Below are positions 1 through 9,151 of a stretch of 35,057 nt of DNA, one piece after another. Numbering within the stretch: the stretch's first letter is position 1; each line of letters starts with the position of its first letter. The stretch is from Alphaproteobacteria bacterium (lineage in GTDB: Bacteria > Pseudomonadota > Alphaproteobacteria > RF32 > CAG-239): contig SUUR01000015.1 in the NCBI GenBank assembly GCA_015062435.1, forward strand, positions 1 through 35,057. The letters are read 5' to 3'. The position numbers and the translations under genes are program-made. The notes under the pieces are model-generated. The model saw only the letters and a list, made by a program, of their open reading frames with translations, did not search any database and was not told the origin of the DNA.

Positions 1-8
1 TACGAGAG

Positions 9-31
9 ATACTCCGGTCAAGCCGGAGTAT
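9..31. repeat. REP-like extragenic palindrome
   Basis: A perfect 9-bp inverted repeat (ATACTCCGG / CCGGAGTAT) surrounds a 5-base loop. It is GC-rich in otherwise AT-rich DNA. Read on the minus strand it resembles the short extragenic palindromes that are scattered through many alphaproteobacterial genomes. A shorter related-looking string (CTGAGCATGAC, 50-60) follows. Only one clear copy is visible here, so the repeat-family assignment is an inference. It could also act as a transcription terminator or mRNA-end stabiliser for a gene left of the window, although no T-tract follows on the plus strand. Confidence 0.5.
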
Positions 32-85
32 GACAGAAAAAAGAAGAGCCTGAGCATGACAAAATAAGAACAACGGAGCCATGAG

Positions 86-454
86 ATGAAATTATACATA
101 TTTATCATAGCTATGGTATTGCTACCGGCACCTACATCTTTGGCTCAAACATCATGCGTCACTCCACCGACTTGTGCTGAAATGGGATATACTCAAACTG
201 AAAGCGAATGTGCCGGCAAAGAGATTGTTCGTTGCCCGTTCGATTTATCCGTAGTCTTTTGTCCGGCTTGTGACTTTAGCGAATATCCCTTAACCGAATG
301 TCCCGCCAATGCCACATGTTTGGAAATAACTTGTGAAGATACCACTCAATATCAATTTGCCCAATGTGAAGTCACTTACATTGATTATGACAATTACTGG
401 TGCGGTTACAATCTTAATGCAATCATCGAGAAACTCAAAGGAGACTTATTATGA
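86..454 (+). CDS. Small secreted cysteine-rich protein
   Basis: A 122-residue protein of unknown function. Residues 1-20 form a signal peptide ending in SLA before QTS, so it should be exported to the periplasm or beyond. The mature part has 11 cysteines. Residues 24-59 have the pattern C..PP.C...GYT.....C...E...CPFD.S.V.C, which recurs almost unchanged at residues 23-58 of the next gene, so the two share a domain. A second Cys-rich unit follows (about 62-106). An RBS-like CGGAG lies at 74-78. Its stop overlaps the next start as ATGA, which indicates translational coupling. Paired cysteines suggest disulfide bonding in an oxidising compartment. I do not recognise a characterised homologue. 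Confidence 0.75.
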   Translation: MKLYIFIIAMVLLPAPTSLAQTSCVTPPTCAEMGYTQTESECAGKEIVRCPFDLSVVFCPACDFSEYPLTECPANATCLEITCEDTTQYQFAQCEVTYIDYDNYWCGYNLNAIIEKLKGDLL

Positions 455-1467
455 AAAAATTGCTTTTATCATTGCTTGCAAGCACGATTTATACTTCCGT
501 AGTCTCCGCCCAAACATGTCAACAACCGCCATCTTGTGAAAGCTTGGGATATACCAAATCCGTTGATGATTGTGGTGACATGGAGTACCTGACTTGTCCG
601 TTTGATAGTTCAAAAGTCTATTGTAGTGGCGGAAGCGGAAGTGATGAATATGGAGATGCTATTGTTGTCGAAATTACAATAACTGATGCGGGTAGTGTAG
701 CTTTTGGCTATGGCTATGGAGATATTACGGTTGACTGTGGAAATGGCATTGAAGTACAGGGAAAAACATCTTCTACAAGTAGTGTTAAATGCTCTTATAC
801 TTCTGCTGGTAATTATACAGTTAAACTTACAGGAAGTTTTACTTATTACAAAGGTAATGATAAAACTTATAACTTAATAAAATTAAACAAAAAAAATATT
901 ACCAAGATGGAAAGTGTCTGTTCTACAACAACTACTGGAACAATTCCTTCCTTACCATCGACATTAGTTGATGCAACTAAAATGTTTTATAATTGTAGAA
1001 ATTTGACAACTAATGGGCTAGTATTACCGGAAAAGTTAGAAATAGCTGATTATATGTTTTATACAGCACGAGGAATACGAGGAGAAATTAAACTACCTTC
1101 AACATTAAAATCTGCAACCTACATGTTTTATGAAACAAGAGATATCTCAATTATCGGTTTAGAAAATACCCAAATTACAGATGGAGAATACATGTTCGCT
1201 TTTAGTACAGTTACTTCTGTTTCGGGGTTGCCTAAAATTTTAATTAATGGCTCTAACATGTTTATTATGGGAACAGGCTTAACAATATTACCTGAATTGC
1301 CCCAAACTTTATCTTATGCTTCTTTTATGTTTAGGGGATGTTCAAATTTAACAGGTACTTTACCTAATTATTCAAATTATCCAAATTTGGAAGTTACAAG
1401 CCACATGTTTTTCTCCACCCAAATAACCCAAGAAGATAACCCCACATGGCCGGAAGAAGCATGGTAG
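451..1467 (+). CDS. Secreted Cys-domain / PKD-like / BspA-type leucine-rich repeat protein
   Basis: A 338-residue exported protein. The signal peptide is residues 1-20 (cleavage after VSA). The Cys domain (23-58) matches that of the upstream gene. A PKD-like beta region follows at about 70-130 (DITVDCGNGIEV, then YTSAGNYTVKLTG). Then come seven repeats marked by the dipeptide MF at residues 178, 202, 225, 248, 270, 293 and 319, spaced 22-26 residues apart, with motifs such as MFYNCRNLT and MFRGCSNLTG. This resembles the BspA/DUF285 class of LRR surface proteins, which in other bacteria are often adhesins. No sortase signal or transmembrane anchor is visible at the C-terminus. RBS AAAGGAGA lies inside the upstream gene. 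It ends 7 bases from the convergent der stop. Confidence 0.75.
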   Translation: MKKLLLSLLASTIYTSVVSAQTCQQPPSCESLGYTKSVDDCGDMEYLTCPFDSSKVYCSGGSGSDEYGDAIVVEITITDAGSVAFGYGYGDITVDCGNGIEVQGKTSSTSSVKCSYTSAGNYTVKLTGSFTYYKGNDKTYNLIKLNKKNITKMESVCSTTTTGTIPSLPSTLVDATKMFYNCRNLTTNGLVLPEKLEIADYMFYTARGIRGEIKLPSTLKSATYMFYETRDISIIGLENTQITDGEYMFAFSTVTSVSGLPKILINGSNMFIMGTGLTILPELPQTLSYASFMFRGCSNLTGTLPNYSNYPNLEVTSHMFFSTQITQEDNPTWPEEAW

Positions 1468-1474
1468 GTTAAAG

Positions 1475-2866
1475 CTAATCTTTTTTCTTGCCTCGTTTAA
1501 GAGCTTTTTCGGCATAAGGATTATCTGTTTTGCGAACAGTAATTCTGATGGGGATTCCTCCCATTTCAAAATGTTCACGTAGTTGATTAGTCAGATAACT
1601 CAGATATGCATCGGGCAGTCCCTCCGGATTACTTGAGAAAATATAAAAAGAAGGGGGACGAGTTTTTGCTTGAGTTATATAACGCAATTTTATTCTACGT
1701 TTATTTTTGCCCAACGGAGGCGGATATTTATCAATCATATCTGCAAACCATTGGTTGAGCGGAGCCGTAGGAATACGAATATTCCATCGATCATATACCT
1801 TAAAAACAGCTCGCATAAGCTTATCCAAATTTTCTTTTTTTAATGCTGAAATCGTAACTGTCGGTACACCATTTGCTTGAGCTAAAGATGTTTGCAACTT
1901 GTCATTCAGACGCTGTAATGTTTCTTTTTTGTTTGCAATATCCCATTTGTTTACGGCAACAACCAAAGCTCGTCCTTCGTCAAGAACCTGACGAGCGATA
2001 GTCAAATCTTGTTTTTCCAATACAGCATCTGCATCTAATACCAACACCACTACTTGAGCCGTAAACGCAGCACTTCGGGTATTTGCTGCCGACATTTTTT
2101 CCAAAGAATCAGAGACTCTGGCTCGTTTTCTCAGACCGGCTGTGTCAACCAGAGTAATCTTTCTTCCCATATACTTCCATTCGGTTGCGATTGCATCTCT
2201 GGTTACACCGGCTTCCGGACCGGTCAACATTCTTTCGTCATTAAGCAATGCATTAACCAACGTAGATTTACCGACATTCGGACGACCGATAATTGCTAAT
2301 TTTATCGGGCGTTTATTTTGCTCATCTGAAACATCTTCAGGTGTATTATCAATTTCATTATGAGCAGATAACACAGGTTGAGCATCTTTGAGATTGTCAT
2401 ACAAATCCAACAATCCTATACCATGTTCAGCAGAAAAAGGTATGGGCTCGCCCAATCCCAGTTTATAAGCTTCATGAATACTGTCTTCTTGTAATTTTCC
2501 TTCACATTTATTGGCAAGCAAGATAACAGATTTATTCATTTGTCTTACCAATTTTGCTAAATGCTCATCATATGGTTGTACTCCATCACGAGCATCAAAC
2601 ATAAATAATGTTATATCTGCTTCAGATATTGCACGCTGTGTTTGTTCCCACATTCTTTTTTCCAAAGAATCTTCTTTAGAGTATTCGTAGCCGGCGGTAT
2701 CAATAACTTTAAATTTCAAATCATTGAGTTTAGCATCTGCTTCACGTCTGTCTCTGGTTACACCGGGTTTATCATGAACAATAGCTGTTTTTCTTCCGCA
2801 CAGACGATTAAATAGTGTTGATTTTCCAACATTGGGACGCCCGATTATTGCAACTTTAAGAACCAT
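1475..2866 (-). CDS. der: Ribosome assembly GTPase Der (EngA)
   Basis: A 463-residue double-GTPase needed for 50S subunit maturation. The first G domain has GRPNVGKS (9-16), DTAG (56-59) and a G4 motif NKCE (119-122) in place of the usual NKxD. The second has GRPNVGKS (194-201), DTAG (241-244) and canonical NKWD (306-309). A C-terminal KH-like domain (about 355-450) and a basic tail (KRGKKKD) complete the family architecture. It is the last gene of a yfgM-like/bamB/der cluster with 14 bases after bamB, and its RBS AGGA lies next to the bamB stop. The E in the first G4 is, to my recollection, common in alphaproteobacterial Der and need not mean loss of function. Confidence 0.96.
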   Translation of the reverse strand: MVLKVAIIGRPNVGKSTLFNRLCGRKTAIVHDKPGVTRDRREADAKLNDLKFKVIDTAGYEYSKEDSLEKRMWEQTQRAISEADITLFMFDARDGVQPYDEHLAKLVRQMNKSVILLANKCEGKLQEDSIHEAYKLGLGEPIPFSAEHGIGLLDLYDNLKDAQPVLSAHNEIDNTPEDVSDEQNKRPIKLAIIGRPNVGKSTLVNALLNDERMLTGPEAGVTRDAIATEWKYMGRKITLVDTAGLRKRARVSDSLEKMSAANTRSAAFTAQVVVLVLDADAVLEKQDLTIARQVLDEGRALVVAVNKWDIANKKETLQRLNDKLQTSLAQANGVPTVTISALKKENLDKLMRAVFKVYDRWNIRIPTAPLNQWFADMIDKYPPPLGKNKRRIKLRYITQAKTRPPSFYIFSSNPEGLPDAYLSYLTNQLREHFEMGGIPIRITVRKTDNPYAEKALKRGKKKD

Positions 2867-2880
2867 TATTAGTATCCTAA

Positions 2881-4212
2881 TTATTTATATGCCAACATAT
2901 CAGCATCATTAGTAGTAAAGATAGCTGTAGCATCGGCAACTATCGGTGATAATTCAACCCCTTCATCGGTTGTTATATAGCTGATGATTTTTCCGGTATA
3001 AGGAGAAACCGCAAAAACATATCCATTTGATGTTGCAACCAACAATCTGTTATCAGTCAAAATCGGTCCTGATGCAAACACACCGTTTTTATCATCTGTT
3101 TCATTTCCTCTGGGAATAGCTGTATTCCAAATAATTTTTCCATTATGTTTGTTTATTGCCAATAAATCAAAATTATTTGTCAGCACAAATAAATAATTTC
3201 CGGAAACCCAAGGTTGATTTGTACTACCCATTTCTTTTTCCCAGATTCTGTTTCCTGTTCTGAGGTCTATTGCGGTTAGCATACTGTTATATCCTACCGC
3301 AAATACCTTATCGCCATCTATAACCGGATTTGCTTTAATAGTATCAATTGTTGATAAAGAATTTGTTCTTTTATGAGAAACTAGCATATCTGCCCACAAC
3401 GGCGTCCCTGTACTTGCTTTGAAAGCTCGCAATTCTCCGTTTGAAAAAGCAGCCACAATTACGTCCATTTTGGGATCATAAGCCGGAGAAGCACCGCCGA
3501 CTAAAGTTGTAGTTTCATGGTCAGTAATATTTTTCCATAATTCATCACCATTTTCAGCATCAAGAGCATAGAATGTATTATCAAATGACTGTACCAAAAC
3601 TCTTCCTGCACTGACGGTAGGAGCGATTCTTATAGGCATATCAAGATATTTTTTCCAAATAATGTTTCCGTCTAACATGTCTATGCAGAACACCCCACCG
3701 AAACCTGTTGTGGCATATATTTTTTTATTAAATTCAGCCAGTCCGGCACCTTTTATAGAGGCGTTTTTTTCTTCTTTATGTTGTGGTTTAAGGCGTCTTT
3801 TCCATATTTGCTTGCCGTCATCTAAACGTCTTGCTGTTACAATTCCCTCACTATCCATAGCAAAAACTACCCCATAAGCAATTATTGGAGATGCTATCAG
3901 ATAATTTCTTTTTGAAGAACCGTCACCAAAGTTTGTATCCCAATATTCTTTTAGCTTATCAGATGCTTTTAGGTGTCCCATCAGGTGCATGGAGTTTCCG
4001 CCGTTTTGAGACCATTTATGATTTTCATAAGGAGCAGGCAACTTTATCTTTATTTTTCCTTCATTATAATCCGGACGTAAAGATGCATCTTCGGCCAATA
4101 CATTAATTCTTTGTCCGTCGATATTCAGAGGTTCTTTGCCGAAAAAACTACATCCGCACAAAGCCAGTCCTAATAATATACAGCTAAATTTTGCACCGGT
4201 AATAAACTTCAT
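2881..4212 (-). CDS. bamB: Outer membrane assembly lipoprotein BamB
   Basis: A 443-residue lipoprotein scaffold of the BAM complex, which inserts beta-barrel proteins into the outer membrane. The signal ends in LCGC with the lipid-accepting cysteine at residue 21. The rest is a PQQ-type beta-propeller: the blade motif G-x-x-[IL]-W recurs with tryptophans at residues 137, 186, 226, 273, 324 and 362. The RBS GGAG stands 7 bases before the ATG. It lies between the yfgM-like gene (12 bases) and der (14 bases), the conserved order in proteobacteria, which supports BamB over a PQQ-dependent dehydrogenase. No quinoprotein catalytic domain is present. Confidence 0.92.
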   Translation of the reverse strand: MKFITGAKFSCILLGLALCGCSFFGKEPLNIDGQRINVLAEDASLRPDYNEGKIKIKLPAPYENHKWSQNGGNSMHLMGHLKASDKLKEYWDTNFGDGSSKRNYLIASPIIAYGVVFAMDSEGIVTARRLDDGKQIWKRRLKPQHKEEKNASIKGAGLAEFNKKIYATTGFGGVFCIDMLDGNIIWKKYLDMPIRIAPTVSAGRVLVQSFDNTFYALDAENGDELWKNITDHETTTLVGGASPAYDPKMDVIVAAFSNGELRAFKASTGTPLWADMLVSHKRTNSLSTIDTIKANPVIDGDKVFAVGYNSMLTAIDLRTGNRIWEKEMGSTNQPWVSGNYLFVLTNNFDLLAINKHNGKIIWNTAIPRGNETDDKNGVFASGPILTDNRLLVATSNGYVFAVSPYTGKIISYITTDEGVELSPIVADATAIFTTNDADMLAYK

Positions 4213-4224
4213 AGATGTTCTCCG

Positions 4225-4908
4225 TTATTTAGTCATATCATTAATAACAGTAATCATATCTTGAGCTCTTGACTTAATTTCATCAGAACTGTTAGCTGAA
4301 GCGATAATATGTTCATATTCTTTTTTTGCTTCTTCAAAATTACCATCTCTCAACGCCAACATTGCCAAAATTTCGTGAGCAACATTATAATTGTGATTTT
4401 CTTCATTGATAAGAGGGGACAGTAAAGATTTTATTTCTGTATCTGGAGCGTTTTCATCTAAAAGAATCATAGCTAATTTTAGCGTTGCAATTTCTTTAAT
4501 TTGTTTTGTTTCTGAATTTCCTTCGGCTAAACTGTTTAATATGTTTCTTGCCTCGTCTTTTTTATTTTGCAACATATATATATTAGCAATTTGAAGTTTT
4601 GCCAAATCAGAGTAAATAGTTGATTTATCCGCAATTGTTTTTAATATTGCAAAACTTTCATCAGTTTTTCCTTGATCTTGTAAAGATATTGCCACAGCAT
4701 ATGCGTTGGATATTTCCTGATTCTTTTTATTTATCCATGCTTTGAACGTTTCAAAACTGACAGCGGCAGTTAACGCCAAAGCTACAAAAATAATAATAAA
4801 CAGACCATATTTTTCCCACAATACTTTCAGCTGATCATTTTTTACTTCTTCGCTTATTTCATTGATTAGCGCATCTTCTGCCAATATGTCTTTGGTCTTT
4901 TTTTTCAT
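4225..4908 (-). CDS. yfgM: YfgM-like TPR membrane protein (ancillary SecYEG subunit family)
   Basis: A 227-residue protein with a cytoplasmic N-terminus, one transmembrane helix at about 34-51 (LFIIIFVALALTAAVSF), and a periplasmic helical region with TPR-like repeats, for example GKTDESFAILKTIADKS and KKDEARNILNSLAEG. This matches the TPR_21/YfgM family, whose E. coli member associates with the Sec translocon and the periplasmic chaperone network. Position directly before bamB and der is the standard gene order and a main part of the evidence, because TPR sequences diverge quickly. The start is supported by AGGAG just upstream of the ATG (minus strand). Confidence 0.8.
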   Translation of the reverse strand: MKKKTKDILAEDALINEISEEVKNDQLKVLWEKYGLFIIIFVALALTAAVSFETFKAWINKKNQEISNAYAVAISLQDQGKTDESFAILKTIADKSTIYSDLAKLQIANIYMLQNKKDEARNILNSLAEGNSETKQIKEIATLKLAMILLDENAPDTEIKSLLSPLINEENHNYNVAHEILAMLALRDGNFEEAKKEYEHIIASANSSDEIKSRAQDMITVINDMTK

Positions 4909-4975
4909 TTTTATCTCCTAAAACAATATAAATATAACTCTAATATAAAGTAAAACTCATAAATATCAAATCAAA

Positions 4976-6154
4976 TTATTTGATAACCTCATGTATCAGA
5001 AAACGTTTTATCCATTTTAAGTCATCAATAGGTAGCTTTGCACCGAAAGTTATTGTATTAGAATCAGATATTATCGAAACAAAATATCTGCCGCTTGCAG
5101 GATTGTTTGTTATATCAATAGCTTCAATAGTATCTTTAAGTATTTCATTATGTTTTGTAGAAAACAGCATATATTTGTGAGTGTTTACGATTTTATGTTT
5201 TTTCAGCACCAACTTTTCTTTTCTGAAAAGAATGAATAACGCTATTAACACAAACAATGCTTCTGCACTTAAAATTCCCAGAGTAGCGATACCCATGTTT
5301 TTCCAAAAGATATTAAAGTTAAAAGCGGTAATTATCATTACTGCGATAACTAAAATTACCGCAAACCAAGCTATTAAATTATATATATCCCAATTATTTT
5401 TTCGTTTTATAACAATTTTATCTCTTCGTCTGACATAGCGTATTGTATCCGGAAGTTTTTCGTAGCTGTCAAAATCATCAGTTAACAAACCTTCCGTAAA
5501 CATCTGTTTAAGAGATTTATCCAGATCTTTAAGATTAATTGCAGTTAATCCTTCATCTGTATTTATAAGTGCCGGCAGACCAAAAAAACGAGCATATTCT
5601 TTCCACTTTTTTCTAACTACGGTAGGGGATATTGAAATATAGAGCGGAACATTTTTAGATGCATCTTTGTGGCATAATTCAATAATATACTTATTGGTAT
5701 TTCTTATTCCGAATTGATAAAACACGATTCGAAAACGTACCCCTAAAAAGTTTTTGATTTTTTCTGTTACGATTCGCTTTTTGCCAAATATATTTCTGTA
5801 TCCGATAATCATTTGTTTTCCATCAAATATAAACTTACGATATCTGAGATATGACAAGACACCGGCTATAATCATTCCTAAGCCTAAAACGATAAAGATA
5901 ATGTCAAAAAAGATGGGACTGAACAAAGGGTTAGTCAATTCAACATTGATTTCCGGAGTTATGGGAGCAACATTGGTATTGGTATACCTGAAACCTCCAA
6001 TCATTTCAAAAATTCCCAATAAACACAACAAAATACCGGTGATAATGTTGGGTAAAAGCAAGCACCAACTTGTTCTGTCAGATACTTTAGCCGGTTTTTT
6101 GTTGAGGTTAAATTCCAGTTTATGGCTAAAATAATTGGTAGTAGATTCGTCCAT
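4976..6154 (-). CDS. Four-helix membrane protein with two possible PH-like regions
   Basis: A 392-residue integral membrane protein that I do not recognise by name. Hydrophobic helices lie at about 31-50, 80-103, 257-280 and 287-312, giving two helix pairs. Each pair is followed by a soluble beta-rich stretch: about 106-195 (RKFIFDGKQMIIGYRNIFG onward) and about 311-390 (RKEKLVLKKHKIVNTHKYML onward). The arrangement looks like an internal duplication of a two-helix plus bacterial-PH-like (bPH2/YdbT-like) module. That reading is an inference from pattern only. RBS GGGAG precedes the ATG. It lies 67 bases upstream of the yfgM-like gene on the same strand, so it may share a transcript with yfgM-bamB-der. 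Confidence 0.6.
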   Translation of the reverse strand: MDESTTNYFSHKLEFNLNKKPAKVSDRTSWCLLLPNIITGILLCLLGIFEMIGGFRYTNTNVAPITPEINVELTNPLFSPIFFDIIFIVLGLGMIIAGVLSYLRYRKFIFDGKQMIIGYRNIFGKKRIVTEKIKNFLGVRFRIVFYQFGIRNTNKYIIELCHKDASKNVPLYISISPTVVRKKWKEYARFFGLPALINTDEGLTAINLKDLDKSLKQMFTEGLLTDDFDSYEKLPDTIRYVRRRDKIVIKRKNNWDIYNLIAWFAVILVIAVMIITAFNFNIFWKNMGIATLGILSAEALFVLIALFILFRKEKLVLKKHKIVNTHKYMLFSTKHNEILKDTIEAIDITNNPASGRYFVSIISDSNTITFGAKLPIDDLKWIKRFLIHEVIK

Positions 6155-6295
6155 TAAAGTTCTCCCTAAAGCCCTAAGTCATACTAGCATAAGATATTCT
6201 AAGTTAAAACATTTAAATAATCATCAATTTTTTAATTTATTTTAATAATCTTACTATATTCTTTGCAACAAACATTAATATTATAGGAGCCGTAA

Positions 6296-8005
6296 ATGGG
6301 TGGTATAGAAATTTTTGCAAATCAATATCATGCCTTTGTAACCTTGTCAGCAGTTATGCTTTTATTTTTTTCTTGCATTTACTCTACTTCAGGGCAAGAC
6401 AAGCTTTTTACGCCGATATGGCTGTTTTTTGTGGGGTTGATACTTGATTTGGGAGCAAACGGCATAGCAGTTTCGGCTTCGGCAGCTTATAATTCAGGAG
6501 AGAGTATATATTTTTACGTATTTGCGGAATTATTATTTTCATTGGCATCAATGCTATTTATGATTTTATCGGTTATCAGTTTTGCTCTAAGTAATAGTGC
6601 CATGCTTTGGGGGAGTTTAATTTTAGGCAGTTTGGGTATATTAACGGTTGCGCTGTTTGTGTTTTTGGTACCGGATGGAGATACCATTAATAGCATGCGT
6701 CAAATTTTTCCTTTGGCCGGAATTATTTCCGTAGCTGTTGGATTTTGGGGGCAATGCGGAGGGCGTAATAAAAGCGGTTTTATTTTTGCGGCATTAATTG
6801 TAACCGTAATGTTTTCATTCATCTTGTTAAGATTTGTAGGCGTAAACATCAGTTCGGCATGGTATTACACAGCCTTGAGCTATGTTTTACTTTCTTTTGC
6901 ATTTATTATGATGAAAGTTGATTTTTTATATCAAAAAACAGATCGTTATAAATATGAGATAGAACAATACAATCAAAAAATTGAAGAAATTATTCGTTTA
7001 TCTCCTTTTCCGATAATCATATCCAGACTGGGAGATGATAAAATTGTTTTGGCTAACAATAATGCCATTAAGCTTTTTGGCATAAATCCTCAAGAATTGG
7101 AACGCTATAAATTCAAAGATTTTTTTGCAGATATGGACAACCGTCATTTATTAAACGAACGCTTGGAAACAGAGCGTGAAGTTCAAGATTTTGAGGTATT
7201 AATCAAAACACCTTATAGCGATGTTCCTTTTTGGTTGTTGGCCTCAGCTAATGTAATTGATTATAATTATGAGTTAGTTCTTTATACTGCATTTCAAGAT
7301 ATTACTTCTCGAAAAAATCGAGAAACATTACTTCAAAATCAAGCTACAAGGGATCCTCTTACTTCTGTTTATAACCGACGTTATTTTGAAGATGAAGTAG
7401 CTAAACGTATATCGATAGCTAAGCAACAACATCAGCCGTATTCTGTTTTAATGCTTGATGCAGACCATTTCAAAAATGTAAACGATACTTATGGACACAA
7501 AATCGGAGATAAGGTCTTAATTGAGTTGGCTGCCAAAACTGAACGAGCACTTCGAGATCACGATATAGTTGCCCGTTATGGTGGAGAAGAATTTGTAGTG
7601 TTTTTGCCGGATATCAAGGCTACACAAGGAGCAATTGTGGCAGAGCGCTTGCGTCAAAGTATTGAAAGGATAGTGGTTTATTCGGACAATAAGCAGGAAG
7701 TGCGTTTCACGGTATCTATTGGTGTATCTTCCTCAGATATCTCAGATAATGTTGATACACTCATCAAAACAGCAGATGCCGCTCTTTATAAAGCCAAAAA
7801 TAATGGTAGAAATCGGGTAGAAGTATTTACTACACAAGATTTATCCGGCTTTAGCGAAGAACACAATCACAACGTCGGAAAAAATAGTCAACACCCTGTT
7901 TTTGAAAAAGAAAATTCTGAGGAAGTGTCTTTAATAGACGATTCCCCTCTTAAGTCGGAAAATTTATATCCGCCAAAGGGAGAACATGATGATGAAATGT
8001 CCTAA
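6296..8005 (+). CDS. Membrane-anchored PAS-GGDEF diguanylate cyclase
   Basis: A 569-residue protein predicted to make cyclic di-GMP from two GTP. Roughly seven hydrophobic helices fill residues 10-207, a membrane sensor region. A PAS domain spans about 231-340 (LSPFPIIISRLGDDKIVLAN, ending in FQDITSRK). The GGDEF domain spans about 350-510, with the active-site motif GGEEF at 429-433 and an inhibitory-site RxxD (R420-D423) exactly five residues before it, so product inhibition is expected. The approximately 55-residue acidic tail has no recognised fold. RBS TAGGAG stands 8 bases upstream of the ATG. The 3' end overlaps the methyltransferase gene by 20 bases. The effector pathway is unknown; a flagellar locus about 27 kb away makes motility control plausible. 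Confidence 0.92.
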   Translation: MGGIEIFANQYHAFVTLSAVMLLFFSCIYSTSGQDKLFTPIWLFFVGLILDLGANGIAVSASAAYNSGESIYFYVFAELLFSLASMLFMILSVISFALSNSAMLWGSLILGSLGILTVALFVFLVPDGDTINSMRQIFPLAGIISVAVGFWGQCGGRNKSGFIFAALIVTVMFSFILLRFVGVNISSAWYYTALSYVLLSFAFIMMKVDFLYQKTDRYKYEIEQYNQKIEEIIRLSPFPIIISRLGDDKIVLANNNAIKLFGINPQELERYKFKDFFADMDNRHLLNERLETEREVQDFEVLIKTPYSDVPFWLLASANVIDYNYELVLYTAFQDITSRKNRETLLQNQATRDPLTSVYNRRYFEDEVAKRISIAKQQHQPYSVLMLDADHFKNVNDTYGHKIGDKVLIELAAKTERALRDHDIVARYGGEEFVVFLPDIKATQGAIVAERLRQSIERIVVYSDNKQEVRFTVSIGVSSSDISDNVDTLIKTADAALYKAKNNGRNRVEVFTTQDLSGFSEEHNHNVGKNSQHPVFEKENSEEVSLIDDSPLKSENLYPPKGEHDDEMS

Positions 8006-9128
8006 AGCGGAAATATGCGGAGGATGTCCTCTGCGTAATCAGGAATTATCAAATTACCGCCAAGAAAAATTTGCCAAAGTTTCAGCAATCTTATCATCGT
8101 TGCCTCAGCCATTACCGTGGGGAGAAAGTTTTTTTATACCGGATGGAACACGTCGCCGAGCATCTTTAACATTTAATTATAAAAGTAAACAACTGACACT
8201 GGGATTTAATCAGAAGTCCAGTAACAATATTGTTGATTTTGAAAATTGTTTATTGCTCACGGCTCGTTTAAATTTTGTTATTCCTTATATTAAAGAATTA
8301 CTGAAAGAGATGTGTTCTGTTTCATATAATATTAAGCAAGGTAAGAAAATTATACGACAAAATATTACTCGAGGTGATGTTTTATTATGTGATACTCAAG
8401 CCGGAGTTGACATAACATTAGAATTTGATGCACCTTTAGATTTGAATCATAGAATGATTATATCTGAGCTTTCTGATAAATGTCCGGAAATTATTCGCAT
8501 CAGTCATCGACGAGGAGTAAATGCTTATGCTGAGCCGATTATTGAAAAAATAAAACCATTTATTACTATTGAAAAATATAAAGTTTATATTCCTTCAGGT
8601 ACATTTTTGCAACCATCACAAGAAGGAGAAACCACATTAATTAATCTGGTTAAGAAATATGTCGGAAACGTTACCGGCCTCGTTTTTGATTTATTTTGCG
8701 GAGTAGGAACATTTTCATATGCTCTTGCTTCTGTCAATCCGTCAGTCAAGATTGTAGCTGTCGATTCTTCTCCGGAGTTGCTCAGAGGGTTTAGAGAAAG
8801 TATAAATCATAATCAGATAACCAATTTAACCATAAAAGAAAGAAATTTGTTTAAAAATCCGTTAGATGCTTCAGAGCTTAAAGGAGCTGAAGTTGTGGTT
8901 TTTGATCCGCCTCGAGCAGGAGCATCTTCTCAAGTAAAGGTGCTTGCCGGTATTTCACCGGACGATAGACCTGAAAAGATTATTGCTGTTTCTTGTCACC
9001 CTGCAACATTTGTAAACGATGCCAAATCATTAATAACTGCGGGGTATCGATTGGCAAAAATAAATATGGTAGATCAGTTTATTTATTCTAATCACAGTGA
9101 GTTGGTAGCATTGTTTACAAAATCATAA
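7986..9128 (+). CDS. TrmA/RlmD-family RNA (uracil-5-)-methyltransferase
   Basis: A 380-residue SAM-dependent enzyme predicted to methylate C5 of a uridine in rRNA. Cysteines 5, 11, 14 and 88 fit the 4Fe-4S ligands of the RlmC/RlmD group. The SAM-binding motif is FDLFCGVGTF (234-243). DPPR is at 307-310. The catalytic cysteine is C337 in VSCHPATF, where most relatives have SCNP. The conserved base glutamate is E372 near the C-terminus. The protein lacks the N-terminal TRAM domain of E. coli RlmD, as in RlmC-like and alphaproteobacterial forms. Three consecutive ATGs (7986, 7989, 7992) follow AGGGAGAA. The 20-base overlap with the cyclase gene implies co-transcription. Whether the target is U747, U1939 or another site cannot be told. 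Confidence 0.88.
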   Translation: MMMKCPKAEICGGCPLRNQELSNYRQEKFAKVSAILSSLPQPLPWGESFFIPDGTRRRASLTFNYKSKQLTLGFNQKSSNNIVDFENCLLLTARLNFVIPYIKELLKEMCSVSYNIKQGKKIIRQNITRGDVLLCDTQAGVDITLEFDAPLDLNHRMIISELSDKCPEIIRISHRRGVNAYAEPIIEKIKPFITIEKYKVYIPSGTFLQPSQEGETTLINLVKKYVGNVTGLVFDLFCGVGTFSYALASVNPSVKIVAVDSSPELLRGFRESINHNQITNLTIKERNLFKNPLDASELKGAEVVVFDPPRAGASSQVKVLAGISPDDRPEKIIAVSCHPATFVNDAKSLITAGYRLAKINMVDQFIYSNHSELVALFTKS

Positions 9129-9151
9129 GAATGTTATAAGGTGTATATAAT

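Noticed and set aside
2054..2363. Plus-strand ORFs inside der
   Set aside because: They are antisense to conserved GTPase motifs with no RBS or recognisable product.
2881..4212. bamB as a PQQ-dependent dehydrogenase
   Set aside because: It has a lipobox, no catalytic dehydrogenase region, and the yfgM-bamB-der gene order.
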